A DNA stretch of 64,000 nucleotides. Source: Brachyspira sp949287565 (GTDB lineage Bacteria > Spirochaetota > Brachyspiria > Brachyspirales > Brachyspiraceae). Under the pieces are notes generated by a model. That model worked only from the letters and a program-made list of their open reading frames with translations. It was not told the origin of the DNA and ran no database searches. The stretch lies in NCBI RefSeq assembly GCF_036997615.1, contig NZ_JAWLQA010000002.1. One strand, written 5' to 3'. Each line of letters opens with the position of its first letter. Positions within the stretch are counted from its first letter, which is position 1. Made by a program: the position numbers and the translations under genes. This document shows, piece after piece, positions 1 to 8,531 of the stretch.

Positions 1-3000
1 AAAAATTAGTTGAAATTAATTCAGCTCATAATATAAAATCTGCTAAGAGATTCGTAGAAGAGGGCAGAGAAGAAGTTTGGGGAGTATTAGAAGATATTGC
101 TAAAGAGCATCCAGTACTTTTGAACAGAGCACCGACTCTTCACAGACTTGGTATTCAGGCATTTGAACCTGTACTTGTTGAAGGAAAAGCAATTCAGCTT
201 CACCCATTAGTTTGTCACGCTTATAACGCTGACTTTGACGGTGACCAGATGGCTGTACATACTCCGCTTTCTGCTGAGGCTCAGATTGAGGCTTGGACTT
301 TAATGCTTGCTCCTCATAATATATTGAACCCTGCTAACGGTGAACCTATTGTTAACCCTACTCAGGATATAGTACTTGGTATTAGCTATCTTACTAAATT
401 AAGAACAGGCAGTAAAGGTGAAGGAAAGATATTCTCATCTCCTAAAGATGCTTTACTTGCTTATGATAATAATTTGGTAGAGCTTGAATCAAGAATTAAA
501 GTTTTAATGAAAAATAAAGACGGAGAGGAAGAATTCCTTGAAACTTCTGTGGGAAGATTGAAGTTCAATGAAGTTATTCCTGAAGATTTTAGATATCAAA
601 ACAGAGATTTTAACAGTAAAGATTTAGCTAAGTTTATTCATGAAGTATATTTGAAACATGGTACAGCAGTAACAGTTAATATGCTTGATGATATTAAAGA
701 ACTTGGTTATCAAAGTGCTACAGTATTCGGTTCTACTATTTCTATTGCTGATATACTTATTCCTCCAATGAAAAAACATGAAATAGAGGAAGCTACTAAA
801 CAGGTAGAGTTCATTGAAAATCAGTATATGAATGGTATTATTACTACTGATGAGAAAAAACAAAAAGTTATGGACCTTTGGACTACTGTTGAAGGTAGAA
901 TAACTGAAGCTATGATGGATAACTTAAGACAGGATCAGGACGGATTTAACCCTGTATACATAATGGCTGATTCTGGTGCGAGAGGTTCTAAACAGCAGAT
1001 AAGACAGCTTGCTAGTATGAGAGGTTTGATGGCTAAGCCTTCCGGTGAGATTATCGAACTTCCTATTATTTCTAACTTTAAAGAAGGTCTTACTGTACAG
1101 GAATACTTTATTTCTACTCACGGTGCTAGAAAAGGTCTTGCAGATACAGCATTAAAAACTTCAAGTGCTGGTTATCTTACTAGAAAATTGGTTGACGTTG
1201 CAATAGGAGTTGTTGTTTCAGAGCATGACTGCGGTACTGTTAAAGGTATTGCTATAGAAGCCATAAAAAACGGAGATGAAATCAAAAAATCTCTTAAAGA
1301 GCGTGTTGTTGGTTTCTTTACAAGTGAGCATATATATCATCCTGTTACTAAAGAACTTATATGTTCAGCTAATACTGAAATTACAGAAGAAATAGGTGAT
1401 TTAATAGAGAAATCTGGTATAGAAAAAATCAGCATAAGACATCCTCTTACTTGTGAAAGCAGAATGGGTGTATGTCAGAAATGTTATGGAAGAAGTTTAT
1501 CTACTAATAATTTAGCTTCTATAGGTGAGGCTGTTGGTGTAGTTGCTGCTCAAAGTATTGGTCAGCCTGGTACTCAGCTTACAATGAGAACTTTCCACAT
1601 CGGTGGTGTTGCTACTCAGATGGTAGAAGAAAACGAAATTAAAGTTAACTATCCTATATATATTGAACAATTCTCTAACTATGTTGTTCAGCCTAATGGT
1701 GTTAAAATCACAGCTAGAAAAGGTGATTTAATTATCAGAAGAGTTTTAGAGAAATGGGAAAAATCTACATTAAAAGATATTTTAACTGAACAGAATACTA
1801 AAGTTCTTATAGGTGATGTTATAGCTACTCTTAAAGACGGTACAGAAATTAAAGCTACTCATAATGGTACTTTCAAAGTTACTGATGATGATAAATATAT
1901 AATGATTACAGGTGATAAGCACACAATTGTAATTAAAGTTGGAAGTGAGTATAAAGTTGATGAACATGTATTCATAGAACCTAATACTGTTATAGCTAGC
2001 TTTGATACATATAACGAGCCTATCATCTCAGAAAAAGCTGGTATAGTAAGATGGCAGGACATCATTCCTGGAAGAACATTGGTTGAATCTATAGACGATC
2101 AAACAGGAAACGTAACTAATATTATTCAAGAGTTTAAAGATGCTAGTATGCAGCCTAAAATCTTGATTACAGGTGATGGAGATCCTTTTGAAACTGATAT
2201 ACCTAATGGTGCTCAGCTCCTAGTTGAAAATAACCAAAGAGTTGAAATAGGAGAGGTTATTGCTAAAACTACTCGTATACAGCAGAAAAGTAGGGATATT
2301 ACAGGAGGTCTTCCAAGAGTACAAGAATTGCTTGAAGCTCAGAAACCTAAAGATACTGCTATTATTGCTGGTATTGACGGCGAGGTTGAAATAGGCGGTT
2401 CTCATAAGGGTAAAAAAGTAGTTAAAATCAGAAATGAATTTGATGAAACTAAACACTTAGTACCTCATGGTAAAATGCTTCTTGTTAGAAACGGTGACCA
2501 GGTAAAAACAGGTACTCAGTTATGTGCTGGTAAGATAAACCCTCATGATATATTGGAAACTCAAGGAGATTTGGCTTTACAAACTTACTTGCTTGAAGAA
2601 ATTCAGACAGTATACAATCAGCAGGGTGTAGGTATTAACGATAAGCACTTCGCTCTTATCATAAGACAGATGCTTAGAAGACTTGAAATTACTGATCCTG
2701 GCGATACTAAATATATTGTTGGTCAGTATGTTGATAAATATGAGTTTGAAGAAGAAAACAGACGCTATGAAGAGGCCGGCGGTTCTCCTGCAAGCGGTAA
2801 GCCTGTACTTTTAGGATTAACTAAAGCTGCTCTTAATACTGAAAGCTTTATATCTTCTGCTTCATTCCAAGAAACTACTAAAGTATTAACTAATGCTGCT
2901 ATTAAAGGAAAGGTTGACAAATTGCTTGGATTAAAAGAAAATGTTATTATAGGACACTTAATACCTGCTGGTACTGGTGTTAAATTGTATAACAAGCTTC

Positions 3001-3092
3001 ATGTATACAACAAGCAAAGCGGAGACTTGGATAAGAAAGATAATATAGATAATAGTGCTAAAGAAGAAGAAGTTATGCAAATAACTGTATAA
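1..3092 (+). CDS. rpoC: DNA-directed RNA polymerase subunit beta' (5'-truncated by window edge)
   Basis: Catalytic largest subunit of RNA polymerase. The reading frame is already open at base 3, so the N-terminus lies outside the window; the TTG at 120 is an internal Leu codon, not a start. The Mg-binding NADFDGDQ motif is encoded around 225-250. Further on come the trigger-loop and bridge-helix region (GARGSKQQIRQLASMRGLM, about 975-1030) and a four-cysteine zinc site (DCGTVKG, then CESRMGVCQKC at about 1450-1490). The end of the protein is the usual variable acidic tail. A hairpin terminator follows 20 bp after the stop. Family assignment is certain. Confidence 0.98.
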   Translation, partial: KLVEINSAHNIKSAKRFVEEGREEVWGVLEDIAKEHPVLLNRAPTLHRLGIQAFEPVLVEGKAIQLHPLVCHAYNADFDGDQMAVHTPLSAEAQIEAWTLMLAPHNILNPANGEPIVNPTQDIVLGISYLTKLRTGSKGEGKIFSSPKDALLAYDNNLVELESRIKVLMKNKDGEEEFLETSVGRLKFNEVIPEDFRYQNRDFNSKDLAKFIHEVYLKHGTAVTVNMLDDIKELGYQSATVFGSTISIADILIPPMKKHEIEEATKQVEFIENQYMNGIITTDEKKQKVMDLWTTVEGRITEAMMDNLRQDQDGFNPVYIMADSGARGSKQQIRQLASMRGLMAKPSGEIIELPIISNFKEGLTVQEYFISTHGARKGLADTALKTSSAGYLTRKLVDVAIGVVVSEHDCGTVKGIAIEAIKNGDEIKKSLKERVVGFFTSEHIYHPVTKELICSANTEITEEIGDLIEKSGIEKISIRHPLTCESRMGVCQKCYGRSLSTNNLASIGEAVGVVAAQSIGQPGTQLTMRTFHIGGVATQMVEENEIKVNYPIYIEQFSNYVVQPNGVKITARKGDLIIRRVLEKWEKSTLKDILTEQNTKVLIGDVIATLKDGTEIKATHNGTFKVTDDDKYIMITGDKHTIVIKVGSEYKVDEHVFIEPNTVIASFDTYNEPIISEKAGIVRWQDIIPGRTLVESIDDQTGNVTNIIQEFKDASMQPKILITGDGDPFETDIPNGAQLLVENNQRVEIGEVIAKTTRIQQKSRDITGGLPRVQELLEAQKPKDTAIIAGIDGEVEIGGSHKGKKVVKIRNEFDETKHLVPHGKMLLVRNGDQVKTGTQLCAGKINPHDILETQGDLALQTYLLEEIQTVYNQQGVGINDKHFALIIRQMLRRLEITDPGDTKYIVGQYVDKYEFEEENRRYEEAGGSPASGKPVLLGLTKAALNTESFISSASFQETTKVLTNAAIKGKVDKLLGLKENVIIGHLIPAGTGVKLYNKLHVYNKQSGDLDKKDNIDNSAKEEEVMQITV

Positions 3093-3111
3093 ATAAATCA
3101 TTTCGATAAAG

Positions 3112-3145
3112 GAGGTTTTCATAAGTATTTATGGAAACCTCTTTA
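3112..3145 (+). terminator. Rho-independent terminator after rpoC
   Basis: A 9-bp stem (GAGGTTTTC at 3112-3120 with GGAAACCTC at 3133-3141, one G-U pair) is followed by a short T tract. It lies just after the rpoC stop and probably ends the rpo operon transcript. Confidence 0.75.
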
Positions 3146-3227
3146 ATTATATTGATTATCAATTTCTAATTTAAAAAGTCTTAATAATGAATAATTCAAA
3201 AATCTAAATAATAAAGTGTAATAAAAA

Positions 3228-4169
3228 ATGATAAGTAAAATTAATAAAATGCCTTTGGCTCTCACTGGTTTAGCACTTGGTGTAGGAGGTATATTTAATG
3301 CTTGGACTATATTTACAGGTATTAAATATTTTGCCTATGTAGGTGCTTTAATCTCATCTATTTTAATATTAACCATTATAACTAAAATATTTTCATCATT
3401 TGGAGATTTTCTTAATGATTTAGAGCATCCTGTTGCAGGAAGCACTATTCCTACTCTTGATATGGCTGTTATGGTGATATCATCTTCAGTAGTTCAATTT
3501 GTAAAACCGCTTGGTGTTGCTATGTGGTTTACAGCAATTGCAGTTCATGTGATATTTGCTTTTACTTTTTTAGCTCATAGAATCAATTTAAAAGACCATC
3601 ATCATATACTTCCTAGCTGGTTTGTTCCTCCTGTAGGAATAGTTGTAGCTGCTGTTACTGGTACTAATATGGGATTTCCTCAAGTATCTCAAGTAATAGT
3701 TTATATAGGTACAGTTCTATATATTATATTATTTCCATTTATATTTTATAGGATAATTTTTCATGATCCTTTGGCTGATGACAGATTTCCTGCATTTGCT
3801 GTAATGGGAGCACCTGCTAATCTTTGTTTATGCGGTTATTTAAGTGCTTTTACTGATTATAATACTGCTTTGATTAATTTTCTTTTGGCATTGGGTTTAT
3901 TTACTACATTCAAAGTATATTTATCTCTTATAAGGGCTTTTCAAATAAAGTTTATACCTTTATTTGCTGCTTATACTTTCCCTTTGGCGGTTGGTGCTCA
4001 AGCCTTATTAAAATATGCTAATTATTCTAAAAGCGTTAATGGAGAGTATTATTATATATGGAATATTGTTTCTATATTTGAACTTATAGTTGCAAGTATG
4101 ATGATAATTTATGTATTTGTTAATATGATGTTCTTTGTTCATAATAATGTTATAAAAGAAAAGAAATAA
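3228..4169 (+). CDS. TDT-family (TehA/SLAC1-like) membrane transporter
   Basis: 313-residue integral membrane protein with about ten hydrophobic segments. It opens with a PLALTGLALGVGG segment typical of the tellurite-resistance/dicarboxylate transporter (TDT) family, and MGFPQVSQ and the run of helices fit the same fold. Family members move C4-dicarboxylates, sulfite or other anions across the inner membrane; the substrate cannot be read from sequence. It stands alone behind the rpoC terminator, with repeats downstream. No strong Shine-Dalgarno site is visible at the ATG. Confidence 0.8.
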   Translation: MISKINKMPLALTGLALGVGGIFNAWTIFTGIKYFAYVGALISSILILTIITKIFSSFGDFLNDLEHPVAGSTIPTLDMAVMVISSSVVQFVKPLGVAMWFTAIAVHVIFAFTFLAHRINLKDHHHILPSWFVPPVGIVVAAVTGTNMGFPQVSQVIVYIGTVLYIILFPFIFYRIIFHDPLADDRFPAFAVMGAPANLCLCGYLSAFTDYNTALINFLLALGLFTTFKVYLSLIRAFQIKFIPLFAAYTFPLAVGAQALLKYANYSKSVNGEYYYIWNIVSIFELIVASMMIIYVFVNMMFFVHNNVIKEKK

Positions 4170-4230
4170 TATTTTTGATAATTAATAAATATATTTATAT
4201 TAATAGAGTAATATAAATATATTTTTATTT

Positions 4231-4293
4231 TATACTTAAACAACTATATTTTGTAAACAATTATTTTTGAAAAAATATAATTGTTTAGGTATA
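4231..4293. repeat. Minimal MITE-like element with terminal inverted repeats
   Basis: Two 22-bp ends (4231-4252 and 4272-4293) are inverted repeats of each other with 20 of 22 positions matching. The end sequence (TATACYTAAACAAYTATATT...) recurs singly or in pairs at 10773, 23537, 23732, 32771 and 36218. It encodes no protein. I infer a non-autonomous mobile or structural repeat; a ~217-bp version lies at 23537-23753. Confidence 0.6.
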
Positions 4294-4319
4294 TATTATT
4301 AAAAATTGTAATATTTTCT

Positions 4320-4660
4320 ATTTAGATTTAATTACATACCCCGCCCTTTATTCTTTATTGTTTTATTTTGCAATTCTAATTTTTATTATCTTTATAGTTT
4401 AATAAGAAATTATAGCACCCGCCCAAGTTTTTATTAAATTTAAAATGCATTCAACGCACGGTGAGCTAAACTTCATATATTGAAAAATTTAATATTCAAA
4501 ATCAATTTATATTTTTTATTTTGTTCAGCGTGCGGTGAGGAGATTATAAATTTAAATAACGCTAGGGTGGGCTTTATAATTACAGTAAAAGCTAAAAAGA
4601 AAAAATAATGTAAAAATGACAAATTGAAGTTATAAATCAAAAAGGGTGGGCAAGTGAAAG
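4320..4660. repeat. GC-richer dispersed intergenic repeat region (family 2)
   Basis: Non-coding stretch with short GC-rich words in an AT-rich background: CCCCGCCC near 4340, CACCCGCCC near 4418, CGCACGGTGAG near 4455, GCGTGCGGTGAGG near 4530, GCTAGGGTGGG near 4561 and GGGTGGGC near 4644. Very similar words in similar spacing occur at 50455-50720. A minus-strand open frame here (4473-4676) has low-complexity content and is not believed to be a gene. Confidence 0.45.
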
Positions 4661-4698
4661 TAAAATTTACTTTCACTTTTTATAAATTAAATACTATT

Positions 4699-5973
4699 TT
4701 AAAATCTTACTTTTACAGAATTAGCATGTGCTTCTAAACTTTCATGCTCTGCAAAATTGATGATATTGTCTTTTACTTTACTTAAAGCATCTTTAGTGTA
4801 GTATGTAATATAAGATTTCTTTATAAAGTCATCTACTGATAATGGAGAAGCAAATTTAGCTGTTCCGCTTGTAGGTATTACATGATTTGCACCTGATAAA
4901 TAATCTCCTAAAGCCTCAGGAGTATAATCACCTAGGAATATTGATCCTGCATTTTTAATTTTGCTTAATATAGAGAAAGGCTCTTTTATGCTTATCTCTA
5001 AATGCTCCGGTGCTATTTCATTGCTTATATATATTGCTTCATCTATAGTTTCAGTTATTATTATTCTGCCATTATTTTCTATAGATTCTGATGCTATATC
5101 TTTACGGCTTAATTTTTCTAATTGTTTGTATAATTCTTCTTTTGTTTTTTCTGCTATTTCTTTAGATGTTGTTACTAATATGCTTGAAGCTAATTTATCA
5201 TGTTCCGCCTGTGCAAGCATATCAGAAGCTATATGTATATGATTTGCTGTTTCATCTGCTATTATTAATACTTCGCTAGGACCTGCCACCATATCAATAG
5301 AAACCTCACCGTATACAAGTCTTTTAGCCATAGCAACATATATATTTCCCGGCCCTACTATTTTATATACTTTTGGTATAGACTCTGTGCCGTAACTTAA
5401 AGCTGCTATTGCCTGAGCACCTCCTGTTTTGAATACTCTGTTTACTCCTGCTATTTTTGCTGCTGCTAATATATTATCATTTATTTTTCCTTCTTTATTT
5501 GGAGGAGATACCAATATTATTTCATTTACTCCGGCTACTTTTGCAGGTATTACATTCATAAGTACTGTAGAAGGATAAACTGCTGTGCCTCCTGGAATAT
5601 AAACTCCAACCTTTTCTATTGGGTTTATAATCTGTCCCATTACTATTCCATCTTCTTCATTTGTTATATAACTATTTCTTAATTGTTTTTTATGGAACTT
5701 TTCTATATTGTTATAAGCTAGCTTTAATGTTTCTTTAAACTTATCATCAACTCTGTTATATGCTTCTTCTATTTCTTTTTCTGTTACTTCTAAAGTTTCT
5801 ATTTCTGCATTATCAAACATCTTAGAATATTTTTTTAATGCATTATCTCCATTTTTTTTTACATCTTCTAATATAGCCTTAACTTTTTCATTAACATCGT
5901 CATGACTGAATTGGCTTCTTAATAATATATCATCTAATGATTTGCATTCTTTATAATTAATTACTTTTATCAT
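4699..5973 (-). CDS. hisD: Histidinol dehydrogenase
   Basis: Catalyses the last two oxidations of histidine synthesis (L-histidinol to L-histidine, NAD+ and Zn dependent) in the cytoplasm. Its 424 residues are the family's usual length. Visible signatures are VGVYIPGGTAVYPS, GPGNIYVAMAK and MVAGPSEVLI. The zinc ligands are recognisable: the Gln and His in LAQAEHD, the Asp in EALGDYLSGANH and the His in SLEAHANS. It follows hisG with a 9-bp gap, so the two are co-transcribed. Confidence 0.97.
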   Translation of the reverse strand: MIKVINYKECKSLDDILLRSQFSHDDVNEKVKAILEDVKKNGDNALKKYSKMFDNAEIETLEVTEKEIEEAYNRVDDKFKETLKLAYNNIEKFHKKQLRNSYITNEEDGIVMGQIINPIEKVGVYIPGGTAVYPSTVLMNVIPAKVAGVNEIILVSPPNKEGKINDNILAAAKIAGVNRVFKTGGAQAIAALSYGTESIPKVYKIVGPGNIYVAMAKRLVYGEVSIDMVAGPSEVLIIADETANHIHIASDMLAQAEHDKLASSILVTTSKEIAEKTKEELYKQLEKLSRKDIASESIENNGRIIITETIDEAIYISNEIAPEHLEISIKEPFSILSKIKNAGSIFLGDYTPEALGDYLSGANHVIPTSGTAKFASPLSVDDFIKKSYITYYTKDALSKVKDNIINFAEHESLEAHANSVKVRF

Positions 5974-5982
5974 AAAACTTCC

Positions 5983-6603
5983 TTATAAAACTTCTTCTAT
6001 ATTTTTTACTATAGTTTTTATTAAATCATTTTTAAACTTATAGCTTACTTTATTAACTATTAATCTTGCACTTATATAATCAATAATTTCTTTTATCACT
6101 GTGAGATTATTTTCTCTTAAAGTACTTCCTGTTTCTACTATATCAACAATTACATCAGAAAGATTAAGTATAGGAGCTAACTCAATAGAACCATTTAATT
6201 TTATTATTTCAACATCTCTGTTAATAGAATTAAAATAATTTTTTGATATATTAACATACTTTGTAGCAACTCTTAATCTTCTTTCTATATCCTCTTTATA
6301 TCCATTTACAGATGCCATACAAACTCTGCATTTTCCGAATTTCAAATCAAGAAGTTCGTATACATCATGATTATTTTCAAGAAGTATATCTTTTCCCACA
6401 ATACCTATATCAGCAACCCCTTTCTCAACATATATTCCAACATCAGAAGGTTTTACTATTAGATATCTCACATTTTTATCTTTATTTTCAAATACTAATT
6501 TTCTATTATCTTCTAATAGTTCTTTATTTTCATAACCTATTTTTTCAAATAGAGTATATACTTTATTTACTAATCTTCCTTTTGGTAATGCTATATTAAT
6601 CAT
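5983..6603 (-). CDS. hisG: ATP phosphoribosyltransferase, short (HisZ-dependent) catalytic subunit
   Basis: First enzyme of histidine synthesis, joining ATP and PRPP. At 206 residues it is the short form, which lacks the C-terminal regulatory domain and works as a hetero-octamer with HisZ; hisZ is found upstream on the same strand, consistent with this. It starts IALPKGRL and contains KPSDVGIYVEKGVADIGIVG and DIVETGSTLREN, typical of the periplasmic-binding-like fold and PRPP site. The promoter is probably in the 6604-6900 region, shared divergently with the 44-codon small ORF. Confidence 0.96.
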   Translation of the reverse strand: MINIALPKGRLVNKVYTLFEKIGYENKELLEDNRKLVFENKDKNVRYLIVKPSDVGIYVEKGVADIGIVGKDILLENNHDVYELLDLKFGKCRVCMASVNGYKEDIERRLRVATKYVNISKNYFNSINRDVEIIKLNGSIELAPILNLSDVIVDIVETGSTLRENNLTVIKEIIDYISARLIVNKVSYKFKNDLIKTIVKNIEEVL

Positions 6604-6863
6604 AATCTGTATTCTTTAATATATTTTAAATTTTAGAAAATATTATAATATTAATAAAACATTTTTTCAAATAGTAATATTTAAAAAGTTTCAAATATTT
6701 GTTCTATAATCTAAAAAATAAATAATGTGAAATAAAGTATTAATATATTATTAATAAAATAATATACTGTATAAAGAATTTTGTATCTATAACTTTTATT
6801 AAAATTTAATAATAAATAATGTGTAAAAAATACTTAATAAAAATAATATTTGTTGATATTTTC

Positions 6864-6891
6864 TTGACAATAATAACATGATTTATATACT
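6864..6891 (+). promoter_or_regulatory. Sigma-70-like promoter of the 44-codon small ORF
   Basis: TTGACA at 6864-6869 and TATACT at 6886-6891 with a 16-bp spacer. The predicted start of transcription, about 6897, falls directly before AGGAGG (6899-6904), giving a very short leader in front of the small ORF at 6912. Confidence 0.6.
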
Positions 6892-6911
6892 TTAAATCAG
6901 GAGGGCATTAT

Positions 6912-7046
6912 ATGTCAAATAAAAAAACTAAAAAATTACAAAATTTACCGGTTATCTTGACCGAACATAAATTAGATGATGGAACAGTTGTAAAAGTTAA
7001 TCCTACAGTTACAAGAATAGTATTATTTGATAGTGATAAACGCTAA
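6912..7046 (+). CDS. Small 44-residue protein of unknown function
   Basis: ATG at 6912 follows a strong Shine-Dalgarno sequence (AGGAGG, 6899-6904) at good spacing and a consensus-like promoter. The peptide is Lys-rich at the N-terminus (MSNKKTKKLQ), then LPVILTEHKLDDGTVVKV, and ends LFDSDKR. It has no membrane segment and no cysteines. It lies between the minus-strand genes hisG and hisZ, so it has its own transcript. I do not recognise it. Promoter, SD and clean stop support a real gene. Confidence 0.55.
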   Translation: MSNKKTKKLQNLPVILTEHKLDDGTVVKVNPTVTRIVLFDSDKR

Positions 7047-7088
7047 TTTATAATTAATATTATTAATAAAAATTGTTTTATATTTTAT

Positions 7089-7342
7089 AAATGTTAGGTA
7101 TTAGCAATTTTTATAAATTAAAAAAATTATCGTTTTTAAATATGTGTTTTTATCTGTGGCTATAATTGTTTCTGTATATATCTGTTTTATTGTTGCTAAT
7201 ACAAGCCCTGCCATTTTTACAAATGTCAGGCATTCGCAATTTTTATGAATTAATTAAAACATCATTCTCAAATATGTATTTATCTCTGTAATTATAATCT
7301 GTATTATAATCATCACTGTATATATCTGTTCTTACTTTCTTA
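7089..7342. repeat. Degenerate ~132-bp tandem duplication of the hisZ 3' end
   Basis: The sequence from about 7091 (ATGTTAGGTATTAGCAATTT) repeats 132 bp later at 7223 (ATGTCAGGCATTCGCAATTT) and both copies continue into related sequence. Translated on the minus strand, the outer copy still resembles the HisZ C-terminus: TDIY, then an NYSHR-stop, then KHIFKND, against TDIY, NYRD and KYIFEND in HisZ. It is a decayed copy downstream of the live hisZ stop. Confidence 0.65.
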
Positions 7343-8364
7343 TTTTCTTTTATTAAACTTTGTACTTTGCTTAATAAAATTTTCTCATCACCGCTTTTAT
7401 ATAGTATAAGTATATCAAAATCATATTCATTTTTTATTGTATCATTTGTGTATAGCTTATCCATATAGACAGCGAAACCTATTGCATTCTTTTTATTTTT
7501 TTCATTTTGTGTATGGGCATTGAATTTCGCAAGAAGTTTATCGTATCTTCCGCCTGATAATACAGCATCATTGTTGCCTTTTATATATCCTTTAAAAATT
7601 ATTCCGTTGTAATAACCTAATTTACTTTCTATTGAAAAGTCTAATAAAATTTTATCGAAGTTATCATAATTTTCAAATACAGCTGAAAGGCTTTTTAATT
7701 CATCGTATGCTTTTTGCATTTTATCATTTATTATTATGTGTTCTATTTTTTTTAATATTTCTCTATAGTTTCCGCATAAGTCTATTAATGATATTATATT
7801 ATTTTTATATTTATCATCTATATTATTAGCTATTAATGTTTTTTCTAAATCATGTTTATTTTTGCTGTATATAAAATTGAGTATTTCTAATTTTTTATCT
7901 TCATCTAAATTAAGTTCATCTATCAAAGCGAACATAAAATCTATACTAGATATTTCTAATATATATTCATCATTTATAGATTTTAAACTATCTACTGCCA
8001 TGCTTATAATTTCTAAATTTGAATATGTGCTTAGAGTTCCTATTATTTCCACTCCTACCTGCTGAATTTCTTCATATTCATTTGAAACGCTGTCTATTTT
8101 ATAAATATCTTCTATATAATAAATTTTATTGGTGTAATTATTATTATCTTTCAAAACTTTTTTTACTATTGATAATGTAACGTCTGGTCTTAATGACTGC
8201 AAATTACCATTTAAATTCATAAATGTTAATATATGTTCTGTTTGAAGAAAATCTTTATAATTATTATATAAATTATAATCTTCAAATTTACTCAATTTAA
8301 TTTTCTTGTATCCGTATTGCTCGTATATTTTTGTTAATTTAGAAACTATATTATTTTCACTCAT
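7243..8364 (-). CDS. hisZ: ATP phosphoribosyltransferase regulatory subunit (HisRS paralogue)
   Basis: HisZ is a catalytically dead histidyl-tRNA synthetase-like protein that pairs with short HisG and carries histidine feedback. The 373 residues match a class II synthetase core without the anticodon-binding domain. Visible are the motif-2-like region LQSLRPDVTLSIVKK (near residue 60) and YYNGIIFKGYI followed by LSGGRYDKLLAKF. It is divergent, so the neighbouring short hisG is part of the argument. A decayed copy of its 3' end lies downstream. Confidence 0.85.
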   Translation of the reverse strand: MSENNIVSKLTKIYEQYGYKKIKLSKFEDYNLYNNYKDFLQTEHILTFMNLNGNLQSLRPDVTLSIVKKVLKDNNNYTNKIYYIEDIYKIDSVSNEYEEIQQVGVEIIGTLSTYSNLEIISMAVDSLKSINDEYILEISSIDFMFALIDELNLDEDKKLEILNFIYSKNKHDLEKTLIANNIDDKYKNNIISLIDLCGNYREILKKIEHIIINDKMQKAYDELKSLSAVFENYDNFDKILLDFSIESKLGYYNGIIFKGYIKGNNDAVLSGGRYDKLLAKFNAHTQNEKNKKNAIGFAVYMDKLYTNDTIKNEYDFDILILYKSGDEKILLSKVQSLIKENKKVRTDIYSDDYNTDYNYRDKYIFENDVLINS

Positions 8365-8531
8365 AATTTTATTCTTCTCTATTATCTATTTTCATTTTGA
8401 ATATATATTATAATCTAAAAAATAAAAATTACCATATAAAGTAATTAAAAGATTTATATTTTTAAGCATTAATTTGAAATAAGTATAAAAAAAGTATATT
8501 ATTATTTATAAATTTAATTAAAGGTGTGTTA

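Noticed and set aside
4473..4676. Minus-strand 67-codon frame near hisD
   Set aside because: Aromatic low-complexity translation within a repeat region and no ribosome site.
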